NCBI GenBank assembly: GCA_951217055.1
Contig: OX578282.1
Span: 25,759,657-25,823,656, forward strand
Reading direction: 5' to 3'
Origin: Gerris lacustris
Lineage: Eukaryota; Arthropoda; Insecta; Hemiptera; Gerridae
Length of the DNA stretch: 64,000 bases
The translations under genes and the position numbers were made by a program. This document shows positions 14,237-25,646 of the stretch, one piece after another (within the stretch, counting starts at the first letter, position 1; the number at the start of each line of letters is the position of its first letter). Under the pieces are notes generated by a model. The model searched no databases. It saw only the letters and a list, made by a program, of their open reading frames with translations, and had not been told where the DNA came from.

Positions 14237-15666
14237 AGTAAAGAAAGGCGTCTTGCCATTAAAAGTAACTTTTCTAAATATATATCCAAATAATATATGG
14301 ATCTAATGAAAACAAACTTATTTTATGTTTGAAAATTTGGGAGATACTTATCATCCCTTGAAGGAAACAGCTTTTTGATATGACATCTGATTACTCTGCT
14401 TATATAATATATAATATATGTATTTTAATTCCTTTTTATATACCTACTCTATAAATGGACACATCACAATTCAACGAAGGCAAATCGAATTGAATACTTA
14501 AAAAAAAGGAACATAGTTAGAACCACAAAAAGAAATAAAATAGACTATGAATTCACACCTTATTAGCTTGGAACAATACTTGATTCTTGATTACAGATTG
14601 CACATTCATACAAAAATAAAGAAATAATAAAGATACAGAAATACAACTCACGTCGGACTTAAAACTAAAATATCCTGTGTCGGATTTCACTGTGTTCCTT
14701 GTACCTTTGAACACATAAGTCAATTATTATCACATGCTGTTGATGATATTTTGTTAGTTTGTTTCCGAAACATCAGTCACGCTTTGATCCTTTGATGACG
14801 AATGATGAAATACATCAAATATGTATATATATTTTTTTGTTTGTTTATTTTTTATTGCTAACAATGAAGTCTTATTGTTTATACATACGAGTTTATATAA
14901 CAATAAATAGAACGACATGTTTTTGTAATGAAAATGAAATAAAACTTAATATTTTATTCGTTGTGAGATCACTGATATAATAATGATAATAAAATAAATG
15001 ATTGAGTTTTCAATTAATAATTAATAATTTTGTATGAGAAATAAAGAATTGTTGGCAGATTAATCAAGTTTATCAATCATTCCTTGTTTAATAGGTTCAT
15101 TCATTTCAAGAATTTGTTTCATGTAATTAGAAATCATATTATCAACTAATTACAATTTATTTTTTTATGATCTAAACTGTTTAAGTAATTAATGTTTCAA
15201 GGTATTTAATTTCTTCTACAGGCTTTTAAAATTAATATTGGTAATACAATTATGACTTCCAGTCAAGCGTAGGCTAGTTCTTTTTTATTAAGATAAATTT
15301 ATTACCTACAATAATTTAATAAAATAACGCGTTCTCGAAATATATATCATATTTAATTTAGTACTTAATTAAAGTAGTAATTGATCATTTTATTACAAAT
15401 GACTACTACTATTATTTTATGATATTGCAAGTTAAATACAAATATAGTTTCTTCCTTATTCTATATAATAAAAAATTAAATTATTAAAAAATAAAATTTA
15501 ATTCTGAAGATTTATTTGCAACCTTATCTCGAGATTATTAGATCGTTTTATTATATATATATATATTTACTGACACCATATTAGTCATCAATTCGACCAT
15601 AAAATTGTTTTATTATCTTAATAAAAACAAAAATAATCAGTGGAACAATGATTGTCTTACTAGAAT

Positions 15667-15668
<2 letters not shown>
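14237..15668. other. AT-rich noncoding stretch
   Basis: Nothing coding supported; several ATT-rich low-complexity runs. Confidence 0.55.

Positions 15669-15710
<42 letters not shown>
15669..15710. repeat. (CA)n(TA)n microsatellite
   Basis: Ten CA units run directly into about twelve TA units. Confidence 0.95.
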
Positions 15711-15711
<1 letters not shown>

Positions 15712-16777
15712 GTATATTATTGTTAGACATCATCTGTTGTTCTGCTAATGATTTTTTTTTTTTTTTTTATTAAGATAAAAACAATTAATTTATGGTCGCA
15801 TTGATGATTAATATGGTTCTAATAGAACCATATTAGAAAGAAACTACTATAAGTTGAAAATAGAAAATTTATAGCATAGATTTGTATTGGACATATATCC
15901 CTACCCTTTTAGGGTGTAAGCAATGTGCTTACAAATAAATTATATCCTGTATAAGGTGGGACTATACAAATGAAATGTTATTATGTATAAAAACCAATAA
16001 TAGCGAAGGCAAATAATTCATAACAGTCATAAATTATCACAATGCATCTAAGTAATGATCATTTTGTTTTGATAGCTATTCGCAGTACTTTTTATGAGAA
16101 AATTTTATTTTGAGATAGATTTTAACAACAATTATAAATCATAAGAATGGTTTTGGCATAAATACGTTTCGTTCCTGTGAACAAAAATAAAAATTATAAA
16201 TGAAAAATATCGAAGTATACTGCTTCTATCTTAAAATAATGTTTAATCTTTTAGGGTTTATTTGGCTCACTTTAAAATACCTTATGTTTTTTGACACTGA
16301 GTTCAATAAATTTATTTTATTTCTCCTCCTACGCCTTTTGTCTTTTTGTAAGAACTCTTTATCCGATAAGGTATTTTGGGTTATTTTTAATTTGCTTGAC
16401 CTGACCTTTTAAAAAAGGATACTTCTAAAAAAGGTTTTTAATTTTTTTTTTTTTCTGTACAAAAAATAAATCTTCCGACAAAAAATTTCGAAATTACAAT
16501 TATAAATGTTATTTCGGACCACCTAGCTAAGTTGTAGCAAAAATCATACTTTATCTTATTATCTATATATCTCTTTTATTACACTTGAATCAGCGATCCC
16601 GTAAAGCCATCCTCATTTTTTAATAGTACATAATATTATTGTTCATAAAGTTAATCACATCGAGTGTGATCAACGTGTAATCACCTAATGCTAATTGTGT
16701 TGTTTGGGACCTAAAAAAAAAAATTTAAATATCAATAATCCATTCAAAATAATGTCCATATTTTATAGTTAGTATTT
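15711..16777. other. AT-rich noncoding stretch
   Basis: Contains a short perfect palindrome TGGTTCTAATAGAACCA near 15812 and T runs. The 70-codon frame at 16200 has biased AT-driven composition and is not called. Confidence 0.5.
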
Positions 16778-17352
16778 TGCTTCCGAGCTGACCGAAGGTA
16801 ACGGAAGCTATGTGATCGTTCTAAAGAACCAAAAAATTTTAGGTCTCCGATTTCAAAAATTCCAAGACAGAAATCCGTTTCAGACATCAGGGAACATTTT
16901 TGGTTCCGGGTCTGTTTTGCGAAGCAACATATCTTAAAAACTACACGTCCGATTTAATGAAATTTGGATGGTGGGTTATAATTAGCTCATTGATGGTCCC
17001 ATATAAATTTCAACCTTCTGCGCTCATTTGTTTCTCTTCCACAAGTGCACAAACATACATTTATTTACACCTATAGCTTCAAAATTACTTATCTGATTTG
17101 TATGAAACTTTTATAGTTTATCGAAAGTAACCCGCAGATAGCCCTAGATTAATTTGAACCGTCTGCGCTCTTTAACTTTTGCCAAATTGATACTTTAATT
17201 CGTATAAAAAATCAAAACAATTTTGACAAATTAAAAAAAAACGGGGGAATAATTAAACCAATTAGATAGTAATGGCTTGTAAAAGCATAAAATGAATAAA
17301 GTACGTGGATAGGATGCGAGGAAGTTAAGTGCTACACTAATTGGGAGTCTGT
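16778..17352 (+). repeat. Dispersed repeat B, copy 2
   Basis: A full-length match to 4321-4895, with head GCTTCCGAGCTGACCGAAGG and tail GATGCGAGGAAGTTAAGTG. The two copies differ by small indels and substitutions, so the family is not recent. Confidence 0.75.
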
Positions 17353-18157
17353 TTTTTACAGAGAATCTTGAAAAATCTACTATGTTAACGAATAAATATG
17401 TTGTACGTTTATAAGAGAGCTGACAATTAATTTAAGTTGAAGTACATCTCAATTGCTTTTTTCCCCTCTTTACATAATGATAATTTAATTAAAATTATTG
17501 ATTTATTTAAAAAAAAAAAAAAAAAAAAAAAGCTTCCTTTTACAGCGAAATTATTAAATATACAAATTATTGTTTAATATAAAAATAATTCCGATTGTTA
17601 ATAATGTTCGAAGAAAAATATTTAACTCTCTAATCTTGTTGATATCTGGTTGACTTTTACCAAACCGAAAAAAAAATGTTTTAATTGAAGCTCAAAAGGT
17701 GTTTTTGTTTGTTGCAAAGAAGCATTGATTAATGCAAAAATATGAAACCGGTTAGTAGAGAAAGCAACTTTCAAATGTATAAAACCCTTGTTCTTACAGC
17801 TACCGGATATTGCCTCTGTTTCTCATTTCTTTTACTTAAATTTAATAAATTAATAATAATTAGAAGCTACAAATTATTAGTAAATATGCCAATAAATGAT
17901 ATAGTTCAGAGTTTGGAAATTTTAGGTTCGTAATTGCCTGTATCATTAATTGTAAGTGAGTAAACCAAGAGAATAATTAATCAAAAGGATGTGCATTATT
18001 CTGACAATAGATTGGTCTTGAATTAAAAAAAGATATTATATAAAACAAATCCATTACTATCTTATTAGCTTTTGCAGTAAATATAATCTTTTTTGGGGGA
18101 TAAATCTAAACAATAATGGAGGATGCAGAATATTTATTCTGCTTTGAAAAGTGATCT
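17353..18157. other. AT-rich noncoding stretch
   Basis: An A21 run near 17510; no gene supported. Confidence 0.5.
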
Positions 18158-18350
18158 GATCATGGCAATGTGTGAACTGATTATGACACCTTATCATGGC
18201 TATGAGGAATTTGATTATGGCAATGTGTGAACTGATTATGACACCTTATCATGGCTATGAGGAATTTGATTATGGCAATGTGTGAACTGATTATGACACC
18301 TTATCATGGCTATGAGGATTTGATTATGGCAATGTGTGAACTGATTATCA
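18158..18350 (+). repeat. 55-bp minisatellite, 3.5 copies
   Basis: Units begin with GAT(T/C)ATGGCAATGTGTG at 18158, 18213, 18268 and 18322. The period is 55, 55 and 54, and the last step has a 1-bp deletion. Each unit is itself made of related sub-blocks built on TGATTATG and ATCATGGCTATG. Confidence 0.9.
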
Positions 18351-18496
18351 CAAACTACTTGGTCATTGGTCATAAGCTGATAGTAGCAATTATTGAACTG
18401 ATTTTTTAATTATTATAATGCAAGAAATTGTTTTTATCTTTCTTTGAAGAGAGCTTCCTAAAGGATACACTAGGATTCATCGTTCAGATTAAAGGT

Positions 18497-18690
18497 ACTT
18501 TTTCCTAGACGTTACTCTAGCGATAGACGCTGAGCGATAGTCGCTGAGTCGCTGGCACAAAATTATAAGAGTTTGTATGTAAGAGTCACTCAGCTAGGAA
18601 AACGGCAACATGCAAACTCAGGAGTCCTCAGCCATAGTCGCTGGGCGACAATCGCTTGAGCTTCTGTCGCTGAAGTCGCGTCTAGGAAAA
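18497..18690. mobile_element. Foldback MITE rich in GCGATAGTCGCTGA
   Basis: The outer ends TTTTTCCTAGACG (18498) and CGTCTAGGAAAA (about 18676) are inverted. Both halves hold clustered copies of an AGCGACTATCGCT-like motif (18520-18560 and 18625-18670), in a region much richer in CpG than its flanks. No ORF. Confidence 0.55.
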
Positions 18691-19943
18691 TAAAGCTTTA
18701 AATGTCGAAAATTCTTTGTTGGGATACACTGTCACAGATTCTTTATCCGGATCATTGTCGCACGTTTGAGTCCTCGCTTGCATCTTGCATCCTGGCTGAG
18801 GCTGCGATAGTGAATCTTACATTGGCTCAATATTTAAGTCCTGTCTGAAATGGGATTTTTAATTCAAAGTTTCACGTCACTGAGTCCGAACAAAAAGCTC
18901 AAGTTAATATACCATGGCTAGATCAAAAACTGAAATCCATAATGTGTGTAGTTATTTATTTAATATGTTTTATTGCTTACTATTATGTTGAAAGTGTCCT
19001 TGATCATCTGACTATAAGACATTCATTCACAAAACAAACATATAATATTTTCACGAGGTTATTATCATTATAAAGAGTTTTGGAGTCGCGATAGCTCAAC
19101 ACAACAAGGTTGTGTTGAGTTGCACAACGACGGGTTGTGCTCCCAGCTAACAGTACAATGTCGCATTTCTTAAATTACCAAACCGCCTTTACAATTGGGA
19201 AAGGAATTCAATAGCTATTCATATTGTTTTTATATTTTTTATAATATATAGAAATAAAATTTGGACATGTAGATACTCAAATATGTATATTATTATTACT
19301 ATTATTATTATTTAATATTATTATTATTATCTGTACATATATACTTTTTGAATATGTCGTTTATACAAGTTAGTAAAATTTGAAAGTCTCCCAAAATTAT
19401 TTTTTTATCAACAGTTTAAAACAAAAGTTGTTGCTACATTGTGCATTGAAAAATGCACAATCAAATCCTTAACTAAATAAATCTTCAGTCTCTAATATGA
19501 TCCAAGGACGGAAATTAACTACCTCTAACCTCCTCGAGCCTATCCTGAGACTGCATTAGTCACGTATTCTACTAAATTTCTTAAAACATATATATTTTTC
19601 AATATTTAAATCTTTACATGCTTAAATATTCATTTCAAAGTAGAAATAAAATGTTTAGTTTAAAATATCGTTATATTATAACTGCACGATTAACTGTTCC
19701 TGGTGTCAGTTGTATTTTGTGGTTTGAACTTTTGCTTGCACTAATGGAGGCTTATTCAGTTGATCATCATGACAAACCCTTAATAACTAACAAAAGAAAA
19801 ATAATGGCGAAAGGTTAGCAATTTAAAAAGGTTAGGGGTTAGGTTAGATTAACCTTTCAGCATTCTTCTCTTCTATTATTTATTTATATTCTTTGATGGT
19901 TCGTGAATCGTTAGCTGAAGAATCAATTAGTGGAGAATATTTG
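18691..19943. other. Noncoding stretch
   Basis: Holds a strong hairpin at 19095-19118 (TCAACACAAC, loop AA, GGTTGTGTTGA) and ATT trinucleotide runs near 19290-19330. The 66-codon frame at 19618 is not convincing. Confidence 0.5.
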
Positions 19944-20208
19944 CTACATATTTGTAATTAATTGATCTTTGCCTTGTAATGTAATATTAAGAATATTCAA
20001 ATGATCTGTAATATCTGTCAAAAATACCAGATCTTTCACCCACAAAGGATCTTTTTTAATAATTATTTTTTCGTTTTTATCATCATTCATTTAAAAAAAT
20101 ACAATTATTTCCTCTAAATGCAAATAGAAAGTCTTCAGAACTTTATGGCAGGACAAACAGTGAACTTCTGTGTAATAAGTAAGATCTTTGAATTCGGATT
20201 CTAAATCT
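19944..20208 (-). pseudogene. hAT-type transposase relic (ZBED5/GTF2IRD2-like C-terminal region)
   Basis: Minus-strand translation gives, in order, LESEFKDLTYYTEVHCLSC, then HKVLKTFYLHLEEIIVFF, a stop, and after a short degraded stretch DPLWVKDLVFLTDITDHLN followed by LQGKDQLITNM and another stop. In active and domesticated hAT transposases of this class (ZBED5, GTF2IRD2, EPM2AIP1-like) the matching order is TEVRWLSRG-KVL..FF-EEI..F, then D..W...L.FL.DIT.HLN.LN..LQGK.Q. Here the WLSRG tryptophan and arginine are replaced and at least two stops are present, so this is a dead fragment of about 85 codons. The plus-strand 122-codon frame at 20188-20556 only partly overlaps it and is not a gene. 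The N-terminal BED finger and DDE core were not found. Confidence 0.75.
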
Positions 20209-23072
20209 GTAGGGAGCAAAGTAAATTTTCTCATTGCCTTCCTACCCTTCCTTTGCGTTGGCCCGTGTCCATTTGAATCTGCTGCCTTCTCTATGTTCCA
20301 TTCGAAACATATTTACTGTTTTCATCGAGGGCCACAAATAATTACCTTGGGAGTATGTCAATATATTGGTAAAGCGACTAATTTTGGGTTTTTTGCTCTA
20401 ATTAAAACTGATGAATTGGGTCTGATAGGTCTAGATATTAAAGACGATTTTGTATCCGAGACTTTGAAAATCTCGAAGTTTCGAATTCATTCATTTTTTC
20501 TATTGTCAGTATCGGACAATTCGTTGGAGTTTCACTTCCCTTACCTAATACTCTAATTCGATGTTATATTAGTTAATAAAGTATTACAAACTAATAAATT
20601 ATTCTTTCAATATATAATCTTTAACCATAGACTCCATCATCACGACCATAGATATTTCATCATAGTCGACAATCACCAAGTTTCATTCTTCTGCTTGAAC
20701 TTTTCCCTTGTAGTTGTAGTTCCCACTGAATCATTTAGGTTTCAATCAACATAATATAGGTTATTTGAAGAAGGAGGATCTGCAGCTTTACACATAATCG
20801 ATGTGATCATCAGTGTAAAACATATCTCATCTCTCTGGGATATGAACTAACACCAGAAATGTCGATGATTCGACTTTGGATTGAGGCATGTTCTGGGTAC
20901 AACAGACACACTCGTCCACTCCTATGTCCATTTACTTATACAAACAGTTTTATTTGTACACATATTTTATTCTGTTAAGTTCCGTAGGCTTCTGCAGTTA
21001 TCAACATCATAGCCTTAGGGTCTTCATGGAGTTGAACTGTCAGTTAAATCAGTCAAATCAAATTGACACCATGAACTCCCCTTCAAATCGTTCAAATATT
21101 AGGAGAGAACGTCGGCACCGCATTAAGACGATCTCAAAGACCTATTAGACCTTCGAGATATTTTAATTTTGATTCATAACTACTATTCCGTATAGGTAAT
21201 CGTGAAACGTTAAACTATTGTCGAAAGTTTTATTCCGTCTGTTAATTTCACGTCTACTAAATTTCAGTCGCCCCCATATAACTAGTTCTTTTCTGTAAGT
21301 TTTTCGGCTTTAGGCTTTATTGTACATAATCGTCGTGTTGCACACCTGTGATACGGTAATTTTACTCTTGAGGTATTTAATGTAGGTTAGTTTTTTACTC
21401 CCAGAAGAGGAGCAAAAAATTACCTTTGACTCCTGGGGCTTTGTCTGCCCTTGGCCTTCTCTCTTCAACGCACTAGAGGTGAGAGTGTCCTCGATATTTA
21501 AGTAACCTTTCTTCATTCTCTCATTAGAAAGCATGGTCAATAACCTTTTGAAAGTTTGTACTTCAAATCTAGAAATACTTTATAATATTTATAATAATAA
21601 TACCTTTTGAAATACGGAGACAAAAACACTTGCTTCAATTGCAATAAACATTACATGTATGTTTTTTTAGCAAGGATCTTTTTCTACTTATTTTTTTTTT
21701 TAGTCCTTAATGACCGTCATGTTATGACTCTCGTCTAGAAATTTCATCATTGAATTGCTCTTTACAACAATATTACGGTTTGTAAAAAATTAAAATAGTT
21801 TACTTATAGCAAATTTTCTAAAAACATCATCCAAATATTTTTAACAACTTAAATCACGTAACATCACTTAAACCAAATCGATTTTAAAACAAGCTTTCAA
21901 CATGTTTATCCTTTCAAATAATGATTGCACTAGATAACTGGCTATTTTAACTGCACAATGGTTGAAAAATAATGTAATTTATTTGTTAGAAATATATTAT
22001 TTTTGTTCTATAGATGTGTGTTTATTTTAGAGTTGTTTGCTAACTTTAAGGCCGTTTAGAGAGGTTTGAGGATGCACCATCATTTCAGCTTATTCGGGAG
22101 ACCGTATAGTGAGTAGGAGCTTTTATTCTTTTTTTTCTCCAGGTGTTACTGTATATTTATTCTTATTTTTATTTTTACTTATGCATTACAGTAGTTGTTT
22201 TAAGGAAATCACTTTAAAATCCCCCTTATCTTTAGCCACTTCTCTCTTATTACTGCCGTTATTAAAGATAACAAAATACTAAGTGAAGCCAAGCGAACTC
22301 ATTTAAAATAAAAAAATCAAATACAATCTGCAGTATAGATTATTTATTTTTTTGTTTCGTATTAAAACATGTTAGTACTTGAAAAGCAAATGCCAATTAC
22401 TGTAACCAAGCGACTAAACATTGTTGCTAAGTCTAATCTGATCTTTTTTCACTCTTTCCCACTTGGATTTTTTTGCGTAATTGACGCTTGCTGTTTCTAA
22501 GTTAGGGAGGACTTACAACGACATGGGTGTTACGTTACATTAACGACAGCGTTTCTGTTATCTTTAAAACGCGGATGGATCCTAGATAGTGGCAATTAAA
22601 CTAAATGTACTCTGGCTATAGCCTTGTCTAGTTGTCATGTTAAAAACAAGTTAGATGCAATATAATGGTGGTATTAGCATATATGTGTTAATATTACTTA
22701 ATAGTTCCTATTTTTTTCGCAAAAATCCTATTTAGTTTCTAAACATTATAATTATTTCCGACTTATATAAGCAACAAATACTTTAAAGTTATTGTTTAAA
22801 GTCAATGATTATGTTTGTTGCTTAAATTATTATCTTTTCTAGTATTTATTATTATTAGAGAGTTATAGACTTATTCAACTTATTGCAATCCACATTGATC
22901 ATCCGTTTTGAACTCTCTCCTCTACTAACTTAGTTTTATTTACTCAATATTATCAAATGTTAGTCAAATTATGAAATAAACAATACGACAAATCTAAAAA
23001 AAAAATTTCAGATATATTGATACTGAATAATTAAATACCATAATATCTAATTTCATTTTTGGAAATTATCAT
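20209..23072. other. Noncoding stretch with unconvincing ORFs
   Basis: Open frames at 20888-21148 (plus, 86 codons) and 21310-21540 (minus, 76 codons) have fairly normal composition but no recognisable domain and no splice context. They may be decayed parts of the neighbouring transposase or chance. Nothing else is seen. Confidence 0.45.
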
Positions 23073-23393
23073 AAGGCCCCCACACAACCACATTTTGCGC
23101 AAAATTTTTGACCTGAATTCGAACAAATTTAGGTCATACACGTCAAAGATCATGATTGCATAAACATCAAACAGCCCCATACACGGTCAAAATGTTTGCG
23201 CAAATAACTGTCTTAAAGTCCCCCATACGCGATCAAACATTTTGCGCAAACCTGAAGTCGGGCAAATTTAAGGTACCCATACACGGTCGAAATGTCTGCG
23301 CAAACATTTTGAGCGTGTATGGGCGCCTTAAATTTGCCCGACTTCAGGTTTGCGCAAAATGTTTGATCGCGTATGGGGGACTTTAAGACAGTT
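23073..23393. mobile_element. Nested foldback MITE with perfect 68-bp arms
   Basis: The arms at 23206-23273 and 23326-23393 are exact inverted copies, by eye. They include CCCCCATACGCGATCAAAC and TTTGCGCAAACCTGAAGTCG. The 52-bp centre is itself an inverted repeat (CCCATACACG ... CGTGTATGGG). To the left, 23073-23205 holds more diverged pieces of the same motifs (TAAGGCCCCCACACAACC, CATACACGGTCAAAATG). This is read as successive insertions or duplications of one MITE family. No coding potential; the 76-codon frame at 23156 lies inside it. Confidence 0.75.
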
Positions 23394-23577
23394 GAATTGA
23401 TTTAAGTTACCTGGATTGTAGTGTATATTTGATATAAAAAAGCAGCTTTATTAACCAATAGTGACCGTCGTAGAATAGCTATGGTACTTTAGAAAAATTA
23501 TTTCAAAAAATTGACAATAACCACTTAGGTTAGAATAAAATAATTTTTTAGCAAGAACAGGATTGAATAGTAAACTT

Positions 23578-23690
23578 CTAGTCAGCTTGAAGATGACCCC
23601 CCCTCTTTGGGTAAAGAGGGTCTCCCTCTTTTAAAGAGGGGTCGAAATATTTCAAAAGTGAGCTTTTAATTTTTTCCCCTTTAGACCCTA
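23578..23690 (-). repeat. Dispersed repeat E, copy 2
   Basis: Inverted match to 8310-8400 (GTCAGCTTGAAGATGACC ... GGGGTCGAAATATT ... CCCTTTAGACCCTA). Compared with that copy, the central CCCCTCTTTGGG element is expanded to three related repeats (23597-23643). Confidence 0.65.
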
Positions 23691-23744
23691 TACTATCATT
23701 GATTTTATTTATTTATCTATAATACTTAATCAAAAATTGTTAAA

Positions 23745-24110
23745 CAGGCAGGCGGTTGTTTACTTTTTGTTTTCGATTCTCAGCCATACGATATACATAT
23801 GGTATTTATTTTCATTTATATCTCGGAAACTAGATTTATAGACGGCTTATATAGTTAAGTCGACTACAAAATGGATTTATTTCATCGAAGCCGATGTATT
23901 ATCTACAATACTCCAGAAGGGGTGTAGCGCCCGTGAATATAGAGCTAAACTTATTTCTCGATTTCTCCTCAGAGTATGATGTTTCTGAACATGTTAGCGA
24001 AATTTCAGAGAACGTAACGTAGAACTTAATCCTTTTAACTCCATCAACATTTTAACCCTATTCAACACAATACTTTCTCTCTATATATATACGTATATGA
24101 AAAAAGTAAA
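23745..24110 (+). repeat. Dispersed repeat C, diverged copy
   Basis: Follows the same order of landmarks as 45018-45430 and 47082-47740: TTGTTTACTTTTTG, ATATCTCGGAAACTAGA, GGGTGTAGCGCC, TTATTTCTCGATTTC, CAAT-ACTTTCTCTCTATATA. Noncoding. Confidence 0.6.
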
Positions 24111-25049
24111 GACTAGTCATTACCATAAAGCTTTGAAGTTTTTGGTAAACTAGGTTAAAAATTTTAATCATCAGTTAGTTAATAATTGCTCCTATATACG
24201 ATTTTGGTTTAGTTTTTTTAACTTGGTCATATTTAAATAGTGGCCTAATTTTGTTTTTACCTAATTATTATCCCAAAAATGGTGCCGCCTAGTTTTAAGA
24301 GTGGAAGACTATCTACTAAATTATATAGGGTTTGCGCTTCCGTAATCACGTAGTATAATCGAGGTGCAATCTTGAGGATGCCGTAACGCAGTGATGTAAC
24401 TCAAAAGTTATAATTTGGTATAAAGATTTATTTATCATTTTACATTTTTGATACCAAAAGACCTTCAGACACAGTTTACATAGTGAAAATGGAGTACTTG
24501 TACACACATTTTGTAACACTAGTACATATATATTTTTAGCAAGTTTAATATTATTAAGTCAAGTTTGTAAGGATATGGCCAATATAAATTCACTTCCTTC
24601 TCTTTATTTAATTTTGGATTTGCTCATCTTATCTTCACGCCCCTAGATCTTCATTTAAGGGCACCTCTGAGGTTCTGAGACTCTGATTTTTGAAAACCTG
24701 AGGTGTGCTTGAACTTTGGTCAGTGACTTTCCCGTTGTCCAATTTATATGACATTTAACATTGTTTATTAATTCTGACAATCTGTAACTTTGTTTTTGTC
24801 GCCGTAATTTTACTTATCTAGATAGGGTAAGGCTGTTCAAAGGTAGGATTAGCTTTTATTGATTCTTTGACGATGCACTGCGCATCACATATAATTCTGC
24901 TCCTCCAAATTTTAGCAACTATACTCCCTCGACAGAAAACTGAATCTCTAACTTATGACATCTATAACTTTGTTCATTGAAATCGAGTTCAAGTATTTGT
25001 TTTTTTGGGGTGAAATATATTACTTACCTACTTTATCGCATCCTATTCT
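24111..25049. other. Noncoding stretch
   Basis: No gene or well-bounded repeat seen. Confidence 0.5.
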
Positions 25050-25285
25050 ACCTAAAGGTGTAGAGGGTCTGCAAAGAGTTTTCCAAAGCGCTGCTATCTT
25101 TAGCCAAACTTCTTGCTTGGATCCACGCTTTTGGCGTATGGTCTCGACATTACCTTCCTCTATGGTACTCCTTCTGCTCCGTGGTCTTCTTCCTTCCAGC
25201 CTGGCTTCATAGTTTTGTTTTGGGTATCTTTATCCATTCTCGGGATGTATCAAAACCATCTCAGCTGATTAGTTTGGATTACCTT
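25050..25285 (-). pseudogene. Decayed LINE (non-LTR retrotransposon) ORF2 C-terminus
   Basis: Reading the minus strand gives NQLRWF, a stop, then RMDKDTQNKT, and in a shifted frame RRPRSRRSTIEEGNVETI followed by WLKIAALWKTL. The order LRW.GH..RM......K..... G.RRPRGRP...W.......... W...A.DR..W is the usual C-terminal tail of ORF2 in CR1/Jockey/RTE-type LINEs. There are several stops and frame changes, so it is inactive. The two plus-strand frames at 24955 and 25181 are antisense shadows of it. Confidence 0.65.
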
Positions 25286-25549
25286 AATGGAATTTATCTC
25301 GGAAAGTCTGATTCCTTCTTTTTTTCCTTAGATACCTCATTTTCGGTGTTTGTAAGCTGGTGAAATATATCGCTAGCATAATAATTTATACTAGGTACTG
25401 CAATGGTGGGCGTTAATGTGCAAGTATAAAACAGAATATCATATATATTTTTTGAAGCATTATACTTATTAGTATATTATGCATTCCCCAGCGGACTTAA
25501 GTTCAATTACATAAAACAATACTTATTTCAACACTGTTTTACCTTTCAG
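25286..25549. other. Noncoding stretch
   Basis: No feature is supported between the LINE relic and the candidate exon at 25550. Confidence 0.5.
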
Positions 25550-25646
25550 CTGGTATTCTACAGCATGTTTTAAAATATATACGCATCAGTACTTATGAGG
25601 AAAGAAAAACAAGCTTCTCGTATGTGAATCAAGATATCAGAATACT
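25550..25646 (+). CDS. Candidate internal exon, unknown protein
   Basis: A 97-nt segment between acceptor TTTTACCTTTCAG and donor GTAAGT (25647-25652). One frame is open throughout, entering with two bases of a split codon and leaving with two. It reads GILQHVLKYIRIST, then YEERKTSFSYVNQDIRIL. The other two frames stop early. No family recognised. Chance is a real alternative, since a 31-codon open frame is not rare. Confidence 0.25.

Noticed and set aside
20188..20556. 122-codon plus-strand frame
   Set aside because: No domain; partly antisense to a hAT transposase relic.
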